Source: Adiantum capillus-veneris
Lineage: Eukaryota; Streptophyta; Polypodiopsida; Polypodiales; Pteridaceae
Length of the DNA stretch: 64,000 bases
Assembly: GCA_014529385.2 (NCBI GenBank)
Contig: CM043953.1
Coordinates: 79,038,338-79,102,337 of the forward strand
Reading direction: 5' to 3'
Of the stretch, positions 52,208 to 62,048 are shown piece by piece. The notes below the pieces were generated by a model that searched no databases, was not told the origin of the DNA, and was given only the letters and a program-made list of their open reading frames with translations. The translations under genes were made by a program, and so were the position numbers. The stretch's first letter is position 1; each line of letters opens with the position of its first letter.

Positions 52208-54518
52208 GAAAAGGAGCTATTTTTTGTGTACAAAAGAGAGCTCTAAAGATGCTCAATGGCCTATCATCCAAAGAAAGTACAAAAGTGCGATAACAATGTG
52301 AGGCCTATCTGAAACTCAAGGTGGCCTGTAGGATGAGTGTAAAAACGAATTACTAAGGAGGTGCATAATGCCATGTCATGTGACCATGGTCCCAACTAAA
52401 AAGGGCTAGAGATCGCGCTCATGAGTGGAGAAAGGCGCATCTATGTTGCTCCGTTGTCCTAGAGAAGCTTGCTGAAGTATCCCAACGACTGCGAAGAGTA
52501 GATCAATCCAAATGGCTTTCAAAATGGTGGATGTAGGGGGAAGACTATGAGCGAGCCTAGGTCATGTGGCGCAAGAAGAGAGACATGGCCTCAACAAAAA
52601 ACTGAAAGAAGCAACTGCCAATACTGCCTGAATGCTGACGTGGACAGGCTGTACGAAGGTCCCGCAAAAAGCGCTGACTGCTGACTGCTGACGTGGCTGC
52701 CGTACGGATTTTCCGCAAAAACAAGGGCTGACATGCTGACATGGCTGTTGTACGGATTTCTGCCAATTGCGATGGCTGCTTTTTGGGCAATTTTTAGGCC
52801 ATATGCTTTTGGGGTTTGACTACTTTTGAGTTTATTGCTTTTGGGGCTCTGCTTTTTGGGCATCCCTTGTAAGAATAAATAGACCCTTATCATTGCTTTT
52901 GTATGCTATCTCAACGTTGAGCCATCCAAAGCAGTTGTTTTCCAAACGTTATGTTTGAACAAGCGTGTCCTTGTTTTCAATGCCACTTATCTCCTCTTAG
53001 TCAAGATTTCCTCTTTCATTTGTCTATTCTGTTTTTCGCACAATGGACACATTGGTGTGTTAGCCTCGGCCCTCACACCTTGGAATGAGAAAACAATCTA
53101 TGAAGATTGATTGTACAGATGATGAAAGCTGTGTTGTAGCATGTACTAACACATGCAAGAATAAGAAATTACCAGCAGATATTGCCTCATTAATGAGATC
53201 CATAAAACGATGTGAATCTTGTTGAGGATCCGAGCACATCAGTCGGTCAAATACTCTGCCAAACCCACACCACAATTAAGGCCATTTAAAAATCAAGACC
53301 ACTATACGCATCACAAGTAGATAAAGCATTATTACATGTCCATATTTCCTTTGCATTTGGTATACAAATTCTTCAAATCCTGTGTCTCACTTTCTGAACC
53401 TTGATAAGACGCAGCAAATTCTTCAATGTCATCCTCAGTGACCTTCAAGCACAAAAATCATCAAATAAAACATGTAAATTGAAACCTTTAAGATGCATTC
53501 TCTTCAGCTTCTTCAGAGTACAAATTCTTTTTGAGTTAGCAAACCCTTGCAGATCACAATGTGAAGGCAATACAACAGACACCATTGCTGCATATTTATT
53601 GATGCATGTCTTAGGCAGACAACTTTCTACAGCATATCCAACAAGATTTATGTACACTACCTGCCCTTGAGAGCTGGAAAAGGTGGGCCAATTTTACCCA
53701 CTTTAAACTCAGAAGAAATTCCCAATTTTAAGTTACACCCTCGATTGCTTGTCGAGTGTACATACACAGAATGCATAACAGCTTGCAGCTAGTCTAAACA
53801 TATGATGCCTTTGCCACTTGTCCGTATAAAACTCAATCACTTACAAACCCAGCTTCATCCCACAGACAAATGTCCAGAGCCTGAGGATATTTGAGAAACA
53901 TATTTGATCTGCCCTTAAAGAATCAAAACTCAATCGTTCATTAAAACGCTGTCCTGAAGACATTCGCACACAAATACAGAAACATTTGAGGGAGTGTTCT
54001 ACCGGCTTGAAAACTGCTTTGAAGAACTGGTATAAGCCCTGAACCACCTCATTTGAAAGCTCCTGCACTTGGCACAGTAGATGACGACGGTAAGCTTCGC
54101 ATAAATGAAAACAGATAATATTAGGGGGGCAAAACCCACCAATTAATGTTCCCCTATTAATCAGCCTCCCTTTGTGCCTCTCAAACATGATCACGCAACC
54201 ACCCATCCTCGATTTAAAACATACCCAGTTGATCAAAACACAGCTAAACTATTTCATATTGTGAACAATTTGGGCACACATTTTCAAACTGACATTATTC
54301 CAGATGCTGTGAAAAATTTGGGCCTACACATTTTCAAATAACATGACATATTCCAAATGCACTGATTTAACTCTCCAAGAACTATAAAAAATAATTACTA
54401 TCTGCACCAGTCTTACCGCATCCTCAGTGGAGCCAGTCTCATCATAGACCTTTCTCTTTTCAGGGTCTCCAAGAACTGCAATTACATCCTGAAGTGCCTG
54501 AAATTTCTCCTTGGCATT
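49190..54518 (-). CDS. J-domain co-chaperone, DNAJC9 / plant DnaJ-6 type (partial, six exons)
   Basis: Minus-strand exons 54518-54417, 54062-54003, 53442-53336, 53255-53173, 49575-49492 and 49410-49190 join in frame to 218 residues plus stop. The product begins inside the J domain after the HPD loop: NAKEKFQALQDVIAVLGDPE, KRKVYDETGSTEDA. The family body follows: VTEDDIEEFAASYQGSESE, LYTKCKGNMD, MCSDPQQDSHRFMDLINEAI, GELKEYDVYKRWAKKI, SLFAIISNRQKQRNSMDSLA, then SEEEFEAAQKRIAERMKARG. These match DNAJC9-like proteins, Hsp70 co-chaperones (animal DNAJC9 also acts on histone H3-H4). The exon with the J-domain start and HPD motif is not found up to 64000, so that intron exceeds 9.4 kb. LINEs D, C and F lie antisense in it and LINE-E in the 3.6-kb intron. 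Confidence 0.88.
49492..49575 (-). CDS. Exon of the DNAJC9-like gene
   Basis: 84 bp, acceptor TTGCAG, donor AAA|GTAAGT. Encodes ELKEYDVYKRWAKKIAKKPR. It leaves one base to the next exon. Confidence 0.83.
49580..50269. other. Intron DNA without recognised features
   Basis: No transposon domain or gene supported. It may contain the decayed upstream part of LINE-E. Confidence 0.45.
50676..52070 (+). repeat. Three tandem copies (about 440-480 bp) in LINE-E
   Basis: Each copy starts GTGAATGAAG and contains GCTTGGGAG.AATCC, TATGCTTG.G.CTATCCCCTTG, CTTAGCTCCCACTCCCTT and AAGTGTGGGCTCTCCATTG. Confidence 0.88.
52092..52123 (+). other. LINE 3' hairpin, copy E
   Basis: Inner stem AGGTC/GACCT, outer GTCC/GGAC. 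Relative to copies A-C both the outer pair (T-A to C-G) and an inner pair (T-G to T-A) are changed with pairing kept. Confidence 0.75.
52134..52198 (+). repeat. (CT)n after LINE-E
   Basis: About 32 TC units directly after the LINE-E tail. Confidence 0.95.
52199..52599. other. Intron DNA without recognised features
   Basis: Nothing supported. Confidence 0.45.
52600..52910 (+). repeat. Decayed solo LTR fragment, gypsy-5/gypsy-2 related
   Basis: Shares TTTTGGGGCTCTGCTTTT.GGGCATCCCTTGTAA with the gypsy-5 LTR, and GCTGACGTGGCTG / CCGTACGGATTTTCCGCA phrases with the gypsy-2 LTR (other strand). Outer ends and a target duplication were not identified. Confidence 0.65.
53173..53255 (-). CDS. Exon of the DNAJC9-like gene
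   Basis: 83 bp, acceptor GGTTTGGCAG, donor CTG|GTAATT. Encodes VFDRLMCSDPQQDSHRFMDL to EAISAG. A 3.6-kb intron with LINE-E follows. Confidence 0.88.
53336..53442 (-). CDS. Exon of the DNAJC9-like gene
   Basis: 107 bp, acceptor TGCTTGAAG, donor AT|GTAATA. Encodes VTEDDIEEFAASYQGSESE to KGNMD, the conserved region after the J domain. Confidence 0.87.
54003..54062 (-). CDS. Exon of the DNAJC9-like gene
   Basis: 60 bp encoding ELSNEVVQGLYQFFKAVFKP. Acceptor GCCAAGTGCAG, donor CCG|GTAGAA. Confidence 0.75.
54417..54518 (-). CDS. Exon (J-domain C-terminal part) of the DNAJC9-like gene
   Basis: 102 bp, phase 0 at both ends. Acceptor GCTGGATGCAG, donor GCG|GTAAGA. Encodes 34 residues of helix III and beyond. 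Confidence 0.88.
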
Positions 54519-54566
54519 CTGCATCCAGCATATATAACAGGATTGATAAATATCAATAAATGACAT

Positions 54567-54568
<2 letters not shown>

Positions 54569-54598
<30 letters not shown>
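54569..54598 (+). repeat. (CT)n directly before LINE-D
   Basis: 15 TC units in the intron of the DNAJC9-like gene, adjoining the truncated 5' end of LINE-D. Confidence 0.95.
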
Positions 54599-54601
<3 letters not shown>

Positions 54602-55962
54602 TTACTTTGCTACTCCTCATTTATGCTTTGATGTGGTTCTTTTAGCACATAGCATATCTCTTTTGCAAAAACTTTTGGATGCGGTACATGCTTTCTGCGA
54701 AGCTACAGGACTATCAGTGAATGTCACAAAAACAAAATGTATGGCGACTTGTACACACAAATCAAAGGATCAACCCGCCCTTATGTATGATGGGCAAGAG
54801 ATTCAAGCAGTTGACAGCTTTAAATACTTGGGCATCATTATACCTTCGAATCATAGATGGAGGCAATGTGCAAAAACAAGAATTGAGGCAGGACAAGCAA
54901 GGTATTACGAGTTTGAACATGTGCAAACAAAGCGTCACTAGAAGGTGGGAAATAAAGTCCGTGGCTTTCAATGCGTGTGTGGTCCAAACGCTATTGTATG
55001 GGGTAGAGGTATGGGGACCAAGTATTCCCGCCAGCACATGGAATGACATTGAGAAAATTCAGAAAAAGTTCTTATGTAGACATATGGGGATAAAAACCAC
55101 AACACCATACTCAGTGATGCTATTGGAGACTAGAAAAAGACCATTGGAAATGCTTGCTTTGCAAAGAATGCATAGATATCTCTTGAAGGTGAAGTTGATG
55201 CCTAATAACCGTTTGCCTCACATAGCATGGGAGGTAGGATGTAAGCTGCAAAAGAACCACAAAAGCAAGTTTCTCACCTCTAGCCTTGTTGAGGACATCA
55301 GGAAATGGTTCTCTAACTGGAATGTGGGAGCATATGTGGACATGCATGTAGAGGAAGGTACCGAGCATGAGCACAAGCTGAATTTTGAACTACAATTACT
55401 TGAGGCCCTTCATAGCAAATGGAAGAATGCAATGCACAAGTCCAAGTTTGAATACTATTGCAAGCACATAAACACACGATACTGGGAAGAATACAAAACC
55501 GGGGAAACCCAAATACATATCAGGACACCCATGTCCTACCGTGCGAGACGGGCCATCACCTTGATGCGGACAAGATCACACATGCTCAAAAGTGAAACGG
55601 GAGGATGGCTGAATATTGATGCAAACATGAGGAGATGCACTCAATGCAACTTGAATTCATTGGAAAATGAGGCACATGTAACCCTTGAATGTCCAACATA
55701 TGCGCACATTCGGGTCGACTTTCCTCAACTTATTCAAGGATGTACTACATTTGAAGAGCTTCTCTCAAGAACACATCCCTCTCCAGTAGCACTAGGCATC
55801 TATCTTGCCAAAGTGCTAGAACATCACACCACACTCACAAACAAGATCACCACACAATCATGACACGCCCCCTCCTTCACATGGGAAGGGGGGAGTCTCA
55901 TATATGAGATTTTGGGTCCCATGGGTCATTCTAGCCCCCTGAGACGTAAATACATCATCATC

Positions 55963-55966
<4 letters not shown>
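54599..55966 (+). mobile_element. LINE-D: 5'-truncated LINE, ORF2 C-terminal half
   Basis: Begins inside the RT catalytic region (a damaged YADD box, then DVVLLAHSISLLQKLL, about 54630). It continues through LSVNVTKTKC, FKYLGIIIPS and LLYGVEVWGPSIPA. A long open frame (54721-55863, 380 codons) carries RPLEMLALQRMHRYLLK, IRKWFSNWNV and a CCHC knuckle, CTQCNLNSLENEAHVTLEC. The stop TGA is at 55861-55863. The 3' UTR has a palindrome TCTCATATATGAGA, the hairpin (55914-55944) and a (CAT)n tail before (CT)n. It is a family distinct from LINE-A/B/C/F. Confidence 0.88.
55914..55944 (+). other. LINE 3' hairpin, copy D
   Basis: Inner stem GGGT/GCCC, outer GTC/GAC. It aligns with the other hairpins, an A-T pair having become G-C. 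Confidence 0.6.

Positions 55967-56024
<58 letters not shown>
55967..56024 (+). repeat. (CT)n between LINE-D and LINE-C
   Basis: 29 TC units after the (CAT)n tail of LINE-D and directly before LINE-C. Confidence 0.95.
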
Positions 56025-56027
<3 letters not shown>

Positions 56028-56295
56028 CAAGTATCTGCACATTGAGTATGGCAGATACTTGACTGATATAGGGACTGCACATGGATTGGCCATTTTGAAT
56101 GGCTTACAGAGATTTCCTGCAGCTGGTGGTTTTACATGCTTTCCACACCGACATGGCGCTAGTACAGTGGATTATGTTATGGCTCCGCCAGGACTCATTC
56201 ATGGTTGGGATAGCAGTCGATCATGCTATCTTGTCTTTCACTCTATCGTTCCAGTTCAGCACAGCTCCATTGGGAGAGGCCTCCACACATACTCG

Positions 56296-56892
56296 CAGGG
56301 TGGTCTCGTACGGTCACGTACGTTTTGTCCACGTACGAAGACGTACGGTACTCATCGAACTAGAAAATTTTATGTCGTACGACATGGTTACGTACGTTCA
56401 AAAATAAAAACATGCAATTCTTAACCCTAGATTTTACACTTGGGACAATTAGACAATTGATTATCACAGTGGGGATGTCGTGGTATTTAGTCAATACTAT
56501 GCATGATGGAGCTGATGGTTATATTGTCTTGTGGGTGACTACCATGGGTCTATACCTTGCACTTTCCTTTAAGGGTGAATCTGGGCTTATCCTGGATTCA
56601 TTGAGCCATTGAGCAATCTCTCATGACTCATGAGAGAGCTTGAGAATGACTCGTGAGCTTGAGCCTTGAGTTGGAACATAATGGAGAAGAACAGAACGAG
56701 GGCATCCATATATAGATTTAGAGTGTAGATACTTGCCCTTGAACAAGAGAGTTAGATGAGAGGATGGATGAGAGAGAGAGAGAGAGAGAGAGAGGAGCCT
56801 AATGGAATCCAAGGTGAAGGACCAAAGCAATGAGAGAGAGGGAGAGGGAGAGGGAGAGGAAGAGAGAGAGGAGTCTAATGGAATCCAAAGCA

Positions 56893-56942
<50 letters not shown>

Positions 56943-57161
56943 AGGCTCAGGGCATGTGGGAGGTGAGGGGAGGGGGATCCTAGGCTAGGTGGGAGGGATC
57001 CTATGCCAAAAGGTAACCCAAAAACCTCCCAAAAAAAAGCACAATCAACGGACTAAAAAACTGGTCAAACGTACTAAAAAACCACCGGACGCAACGGACG
57101 CCTTGACCGGACGGGACGCCACCGGACGCCTCGTTCCGTCCGACGAACGAGAACAACCCTG
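56296..57161. mobile_element. hAT-like non-autonomous DNA transposon in LINE-C
   Basis: 866 bp with inverted ends CAGGGTGGTCTCGT and (other end, reversed) CAGGGTTGTTCTCGT, flanked by an 8-bp duplication CATACTCG (56288-56295) / CATACTTG (57162-57169). The uninterrupted LINE-F sequence (CATACTCGGTATAC) shows the empty site. Subterminal regions are rich in GTACG motifs on the left and GGACG motifs on the right. No transposase is encoded. 8-bp duplications and CAGGG ends are typical of hAT elements. Confidence 0.88.
56770..56941. repeat. Microsatellites (GA)n, (GT)n, (GA)n inside the hAT-like element
   Basis: (GA)n at 56770-56795, (GT)15 at 56894-56923 and (GA)n at 56923-56941, separated by purine-rich sequence with a duplicated GGAATCCAA phrase. 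Confidence 0.9.
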
Positions 57162-59698
57162 CATACTTGGTATACATTCACGAGGGAGACGGATCACGTG
57201 TACACTGATGTACATGCAGCTATGCACTCAGGAGCACGGACGACCACTAGATGAGCTCACCCAGATTCTGACAGAGACGCTACATGATGCAGCCTCAGAG
57301 GCATATCCCCACAGCCAGCCTACACGCAGACGATCTAGGAGCATACCTCAGAACAGTTGATATGATGAGGAGTGTAGAGAGATGAGGATCAGATTACAAA
57401 GAGAGGTGCTCATGGCCACTACTACACATAAACAATCACGGATTATCTTCCGCCGCCTAGTGCGACAAAAGAAGAGGGCTTACCTATCTCAATTAGAGCG
57501 TGATCTGTACCAGATGTTTGTGAGTCAGGACTCTAGTGAAGCATGGAGGCTTTTCAATGAGCACTCTCCACCGTCGGCCATCACTTCCACAAAGACATGG
57601 GGAGAATATGCTACATCTCTCTACACAGCATCAGGGCAGCCACCTTTGCCTGACCCTCCAGAGGCATGCCCAAAAACATGTACTTTCTTTACTGTTGAGA
57701 GGAAAAGGATAGCCATTGACAAGATGAAGACAGGAAGAGCACAGGATCATGATGGTCTGGTAGCATAGCACTTTATCCATGCCAGAGATATGCTTGCAGA
57801 GCCTCTTGCTATGATGTTTAATAGAGCCATGTATGAGGGTTTCCCTAAGACTTGGAGTGTGTGCACTATCGTGCCTATCTTCAAGTGGGGAGATCCTATG
57901 CTTCCCGGGAATTACCGAACCATCATGGTTGGTCACACTCTAACTAGGCTATATGCATCAATTCTTGAGCATGAGCTAAGTGGATGGGCAGAGAGAGAGG
58001 GCATACAGACAGCAGGACACGCTGGGTTCAGGAGAGGTTTCTCCACTCTTGACCAGATTTTGACACTCAGAGCCATTATTGAGAAGGGTAGACAGCATCG
58101 CAGGAGGATATATTGTAGCTTTGTGGATTTCCGCAAAGCCTTTGATACAGTGCCACGAGCCAGACTCATACGCAGATTGCAAGACATGGGGGTGCCCAAA
58201 GAGTTGATCTGGGAGATCTTAGCTTTATACAGAATAGTGGTACGACAGGTACCCACTACTCAGGGCATGTCCGACATGGTTCACTCCACCATTGGGGTGA
58301 AGAAGGGTTGTCTCCTATCTCCAACTCTCTTTGGGATATATATAGATGAGTTTTCAAACTATGTACATACAGAGGGTGATAGAGGTGCCCAGCTTGCTGG
58401 GACATGGATTCCGTTGCTATTATATGCTGATGATATTGTGCTGATCTCCGATTCTCCAGAGGGGATGCACAGGACAGTGGATTGTCTGTGAACAGGACAG
58501 TGGATTGTCTGTGAACCTTGGTAAGACCAAGGTAATGTGTTTAACACCACGGCGTAGTGCGTAAAGAGGTCCGCAGCCACTTTTACATATGGTCGAGAGA
58601 CTGTGGAGTATGCAATACATTCACTTATCTTGGGGCGGTTTTTAGTGGTCCAGTATTTTCCCTGAGGTGTGAAGCAAATACGCGATTGACCAGAGCCTAT
58701 GAAGCATTGGGAAGACTTCAAAGGATATGTTCACACGTTCAGTTCCAAGAACCTCGGACAAAGCTTTGGCTCTTTAACACTTTGGTCACTTCGGCCATGC
58801 TGTACGGAGTGGAGATATGGAGCCCCTTAGTTAACCACCATAGCAGAGCTCGCAATAATGATGGATGGAGATGTATGGAGAAGCCCTTGGTGTCTATGAT
58901 TTCTCGAGGACGATTAGGGCCAAGGCCTCAGTACCACATGACATTGTTAGGGCGGAGCTCGCTGCTCCTCCATTGATAGTGGAGGCACTCACTCGATCAG
59001 TTTCATTTATGCATAGCACTTGGGCTCTCCCCAAAGACAGATATGCTCGATTAGCACTAGAATCTTCGCGACAGCTGGCATTGCAGGGAGATAGATCATG
59101 TTGGTATGCAGACATGGCATCTTGGTTTCAGTTACATGGCTTTAGTATGGATCGGCTACGCTACCCCCATTTCAGTACTCTCTGGATGCACCCTCCATCT
59201 CCCTCACTAGGGCAAAGATTACTAGGCTCATCAGACAAGACTTGATTCAGCTGGATACGAAGAGAACATGGATACAACCTACACATGAGCTAGGTACGAA
59301 GATGACTTTCTATAGAGAGCATCTTCTCCAACTCACGGAGGATGGTTTTGTGATCAGACTAGGATACATGGACACTTATCTATCCAATGGGATACGATGT
59401 GCTATTGGTCAGATACGCACATTCTCACATCAGCTAGAGATCGAGATAGACAGATTTAGAGGAGTACCCACTGAGTCTAGGATTTGTCAGGTGTGCCAGA
59501 TAGAGTCAGAGACAGAGCTACATTACATATGTCACTGCCCAGTATACTATGAGATATGAGGCCGCTTTCACTGTCTATTCAGAGAGGGTTTTGGGCCACT
59601 TTCTAGAGTCATGAGATACCAAGATCAGAGATGCCTCGGATTATACGCAAACACGGAAGGACCTCTTGAAGAGGGGCAAAATGAGAGAGATCCAACAA

Positions 59699-59722
59699 CA
59701 GCGGAAGATTACAGATTTCTTT
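59699..59722 (+). other. PIP-box-like motif in LINE-C ORF2
   Basis: Codons give QRKITDFF, followed by QS and a stop in this copy. Equivalent to 45558-45581 in LINE-B. Confidence 0.65.
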
Positions 59723-60123
59723 CAGTCATAGACAGAGGAGAACGAGCAGCCCCAACAGCATAACAACACCAGAGGCACCAGAGGCATACTGCTTGATCGC
59801 GCGATAGAGTTGGGGCGGTCCTGTCGCCCACGGATGAGGGGGCCCTCTCGACATCGACGCAGACTGCGACAGGGGATCCATACCATACAGGCGCGACATA
59901 GGAGCCGTCCTGACAAAGTGCCTACCTTGGAGGACATTGAATCTCTATAGCCTTTTGGATATGTATATGATGCCTCAACTGTTAGAAAGCTCCATTGTAT
60001 CAGCTCACCCTGTGTATTCCCCTTGTATCAACTTTCACCCCACCCCTACCCACTATTTTCTTTTCAACTCTTTGTACTTTTTGTACCCATACCTGGTATT
60101 AGATTCACCACATGTAACCTTTT

Positions 60124-60155
60124 GGTCTCATAGGTCATTTTGGCCTTTTGAAGAC
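60124..60155 (+). other. LINE 3' hairpin, copy C
   Basis: Inner AGGTC/GGCCT, loop ATTTT, outer GTCT/AGAC, then ATTTC tail. Confidence 0.75.
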
Positions 60156-60179
60156 GTTAATATTACATTTCATTTCATT

Positions 60180-60182
<3 letters not shown>

Positions 60183-60253
<71 letters not shown>
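60183..60253 (+). repeat. (CT)n between LINE-C and LINE-F
   Basis: About 35 CT units directly after the LINE-C tail and before LINE-F. Confidence 0.95.
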
Positions 60254-60256
<3 letters not shown>

Positions 60257-61099
60257 GTTGGCTAGATCTTTAAGGTCTCTTAGAGCTTGGGGCGGGTCGG
60301 CGCAAGTGACGGGCAGAGGCGGGCATGTGCTGGATTTTGGAGGGCACTCTCACTCGTCCCATTGCATTCTCTCTCCCTATCAATCCACAGCGCGCGGGCG
60401 AACTCAATGTAGGTAAATCGACACAACTCGCCAATTAATCCACGTTAGTAGATAATTAATTTATGTAAGGGAAATTAAGCCTCTCGAGGTTAGGCGAAGC
60501 GGGCGTAGGCTAAGATTGGGCAGTAGGCAACGCGAAGGATGCCAGAACTCCATCGTGGGGTTTTCAGTGGGTCTTCACTAGCAACACGCTATCATCATAG
60601 CATCAGTATTTAGCCGTTCAGTACTTCAGCAGTTCAACACCTTCAACCTGTCAGCAATGCCATTATCAACGTACCATCAGTACCCGCAATTCCACCGCAC
60701 CATCGGCATTCGCATTCATTGTGTTTGCGCACTGAACTGCTGGAGTGTATAGCAAGTAGCGCATGTGGGGTAGAGCAAGCAGCATGTGCTGAGTGAAGCA
60801 GGCAGCACACGCTGGACAGTGCGAGTGGTGTACGGGGCTTTACAACAAACTTGGGACAGTTTGCGCAACAGGTCGCTATCACGTTTAGCCAGTGCCGGTT
60901 GGAGCAGCAAAACCCCATCAGTACTCAGCAGTGTCAGCAAGTCGCGACAAGGTGGGTCTATTTGCATCAGACCTCGGAAAGTTTGCGCAACAAGTCGCCA
61001 TCACATTTAGCCAGTGCGGGTTGGAGCAGCAGAACCCCATCAGTACTCAACAGTGTTACTAAACACGAGCAGAACTGAGGGCCTGCACAACAAGGGCCG

Positions 61100-62045
61100 T
61101 TACGATGAAGGTCATGAGCGCTTCACCAGTGTGCAAGTCCCGTACGGAGGCGACCTTCATGCTTACAAACAAGCGGATAACACAAGTGGAAAGGGAGATG
61201 AAGGAATGGAAAGCACAGATGGAAGGATGGTGGAAGGAGAAGGCCAACCTTCTTCAAATGTTCCTCAACGAAGGCACGCAATGATAGAAGGAGAAAGAGG
61301 GCCTGCACGTAGAGATACAAGCACTTAAAGCGGATTCACAAGCACTCAAAGAAGAGGTCTCGGTCCTCAAGCCAGAGCTAGCTGATAGAGCAAGCAATGT
61401 ACTAGAGGAAGGTGAATTCCAGCCCTCGATGATAGAAGAAATCAAGGTCATCAAGGAACAGGTACGGATGATCAAAGAGGAAGAGAAACAGAATGGGGCA
61501 AAGACGTCTTCGTGGGTGGATGTAATCACACATAGACACAGAAGAAGGCGGATGAGGCCGAGAAATGGATAGAAGTCGCTAAGAAAGGGAAAGGGAAAGA
61601 AACCACATCTATCTCCACTCCTACAATCATCAACATGACTTTAGAAGAAGAGCGGCGAAGGAAGACTAGAGCTTTGCACATACAAATAACCGGTCTAAAA
61701 GACCAAGATGATGTGGAAGGGGAAGTCAAAGAACTTCTCCGCATGATGGGTGGTGAGGCTACTCATACAAAGGCATGGAGGGTAGGGAAGAAGACACAAG
61801 GAAATGGGGAGACGTCAAAAGAAAGAGCTCTAATCATGCGCTTCTCATCCATGGAGGCAAAGGACTTCTTGAAGAAGCGTCCTACACTAAAGAAAACGGG
61901 CATATCCCTTGGAGATGACCTCACACTCACACAACTTGCTCATATGAAAGAAGTTATGGCCGAAATAATGACAGCTCGAGAGAAGGGGAATGTGGCCTTC
62001 TACAGGGATGGACAAGTGGTTATTCTGGAGAAGCACCCCGCATGA
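61100..62045 (+). pseudogene. LINE-F ORF1
   Basis: Coiled-coil-like segments (about 61160-61500) are followed, after a frameshift near 61540, by AEKWIEVAKKGK and an open stretch 61635-62045: [76 protein letters not shown]. It ends with TGA at 62043-62045 in the same frame as the endonuclease. Confidence 0.8.
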
Positions 62046-62048
62046 CGG
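62043..62048 (+). promoter_or_regulatory. Candidate leaky stop UGA-CGG between ORF1 and ORF2 (LINE-F)
   Basis: GCA TGA CGG TGC GAG ACC, with the frame continuing to VATWNCNG. No in-frame ATG lies between the TGA and the WNCNG motif. Confidence 0.6.

Larger units (their letters stand above)
56025..60182 (+). mobile_element. LINE-C: 5'-truncated LINE (endonuclease end to 3' tail), with hAT insertion
   Basis: Starts inside the endonuclease ([38 protein letters not shown]), is interrupted by the hAT-like element 56296-57161, and resumes at 57170 in the linker. RT: IDKMKTGRAQDHDGLVA then TAG at 57766-57768, [65 protein letters not shown] (58417-58449). A 24-bp duplication near 58470-58515 breaks the frame. 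The C-terminal part has the knuckle [18 protein letters not shown], the PIP-box-like QRKITDFF (59699-59722) and the tail GILLDRAIELGRSCRPRMRG. The 3' hairpin is at 60124-60155, ATTTC tail, then (CT)n. Confidence 0.92.
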
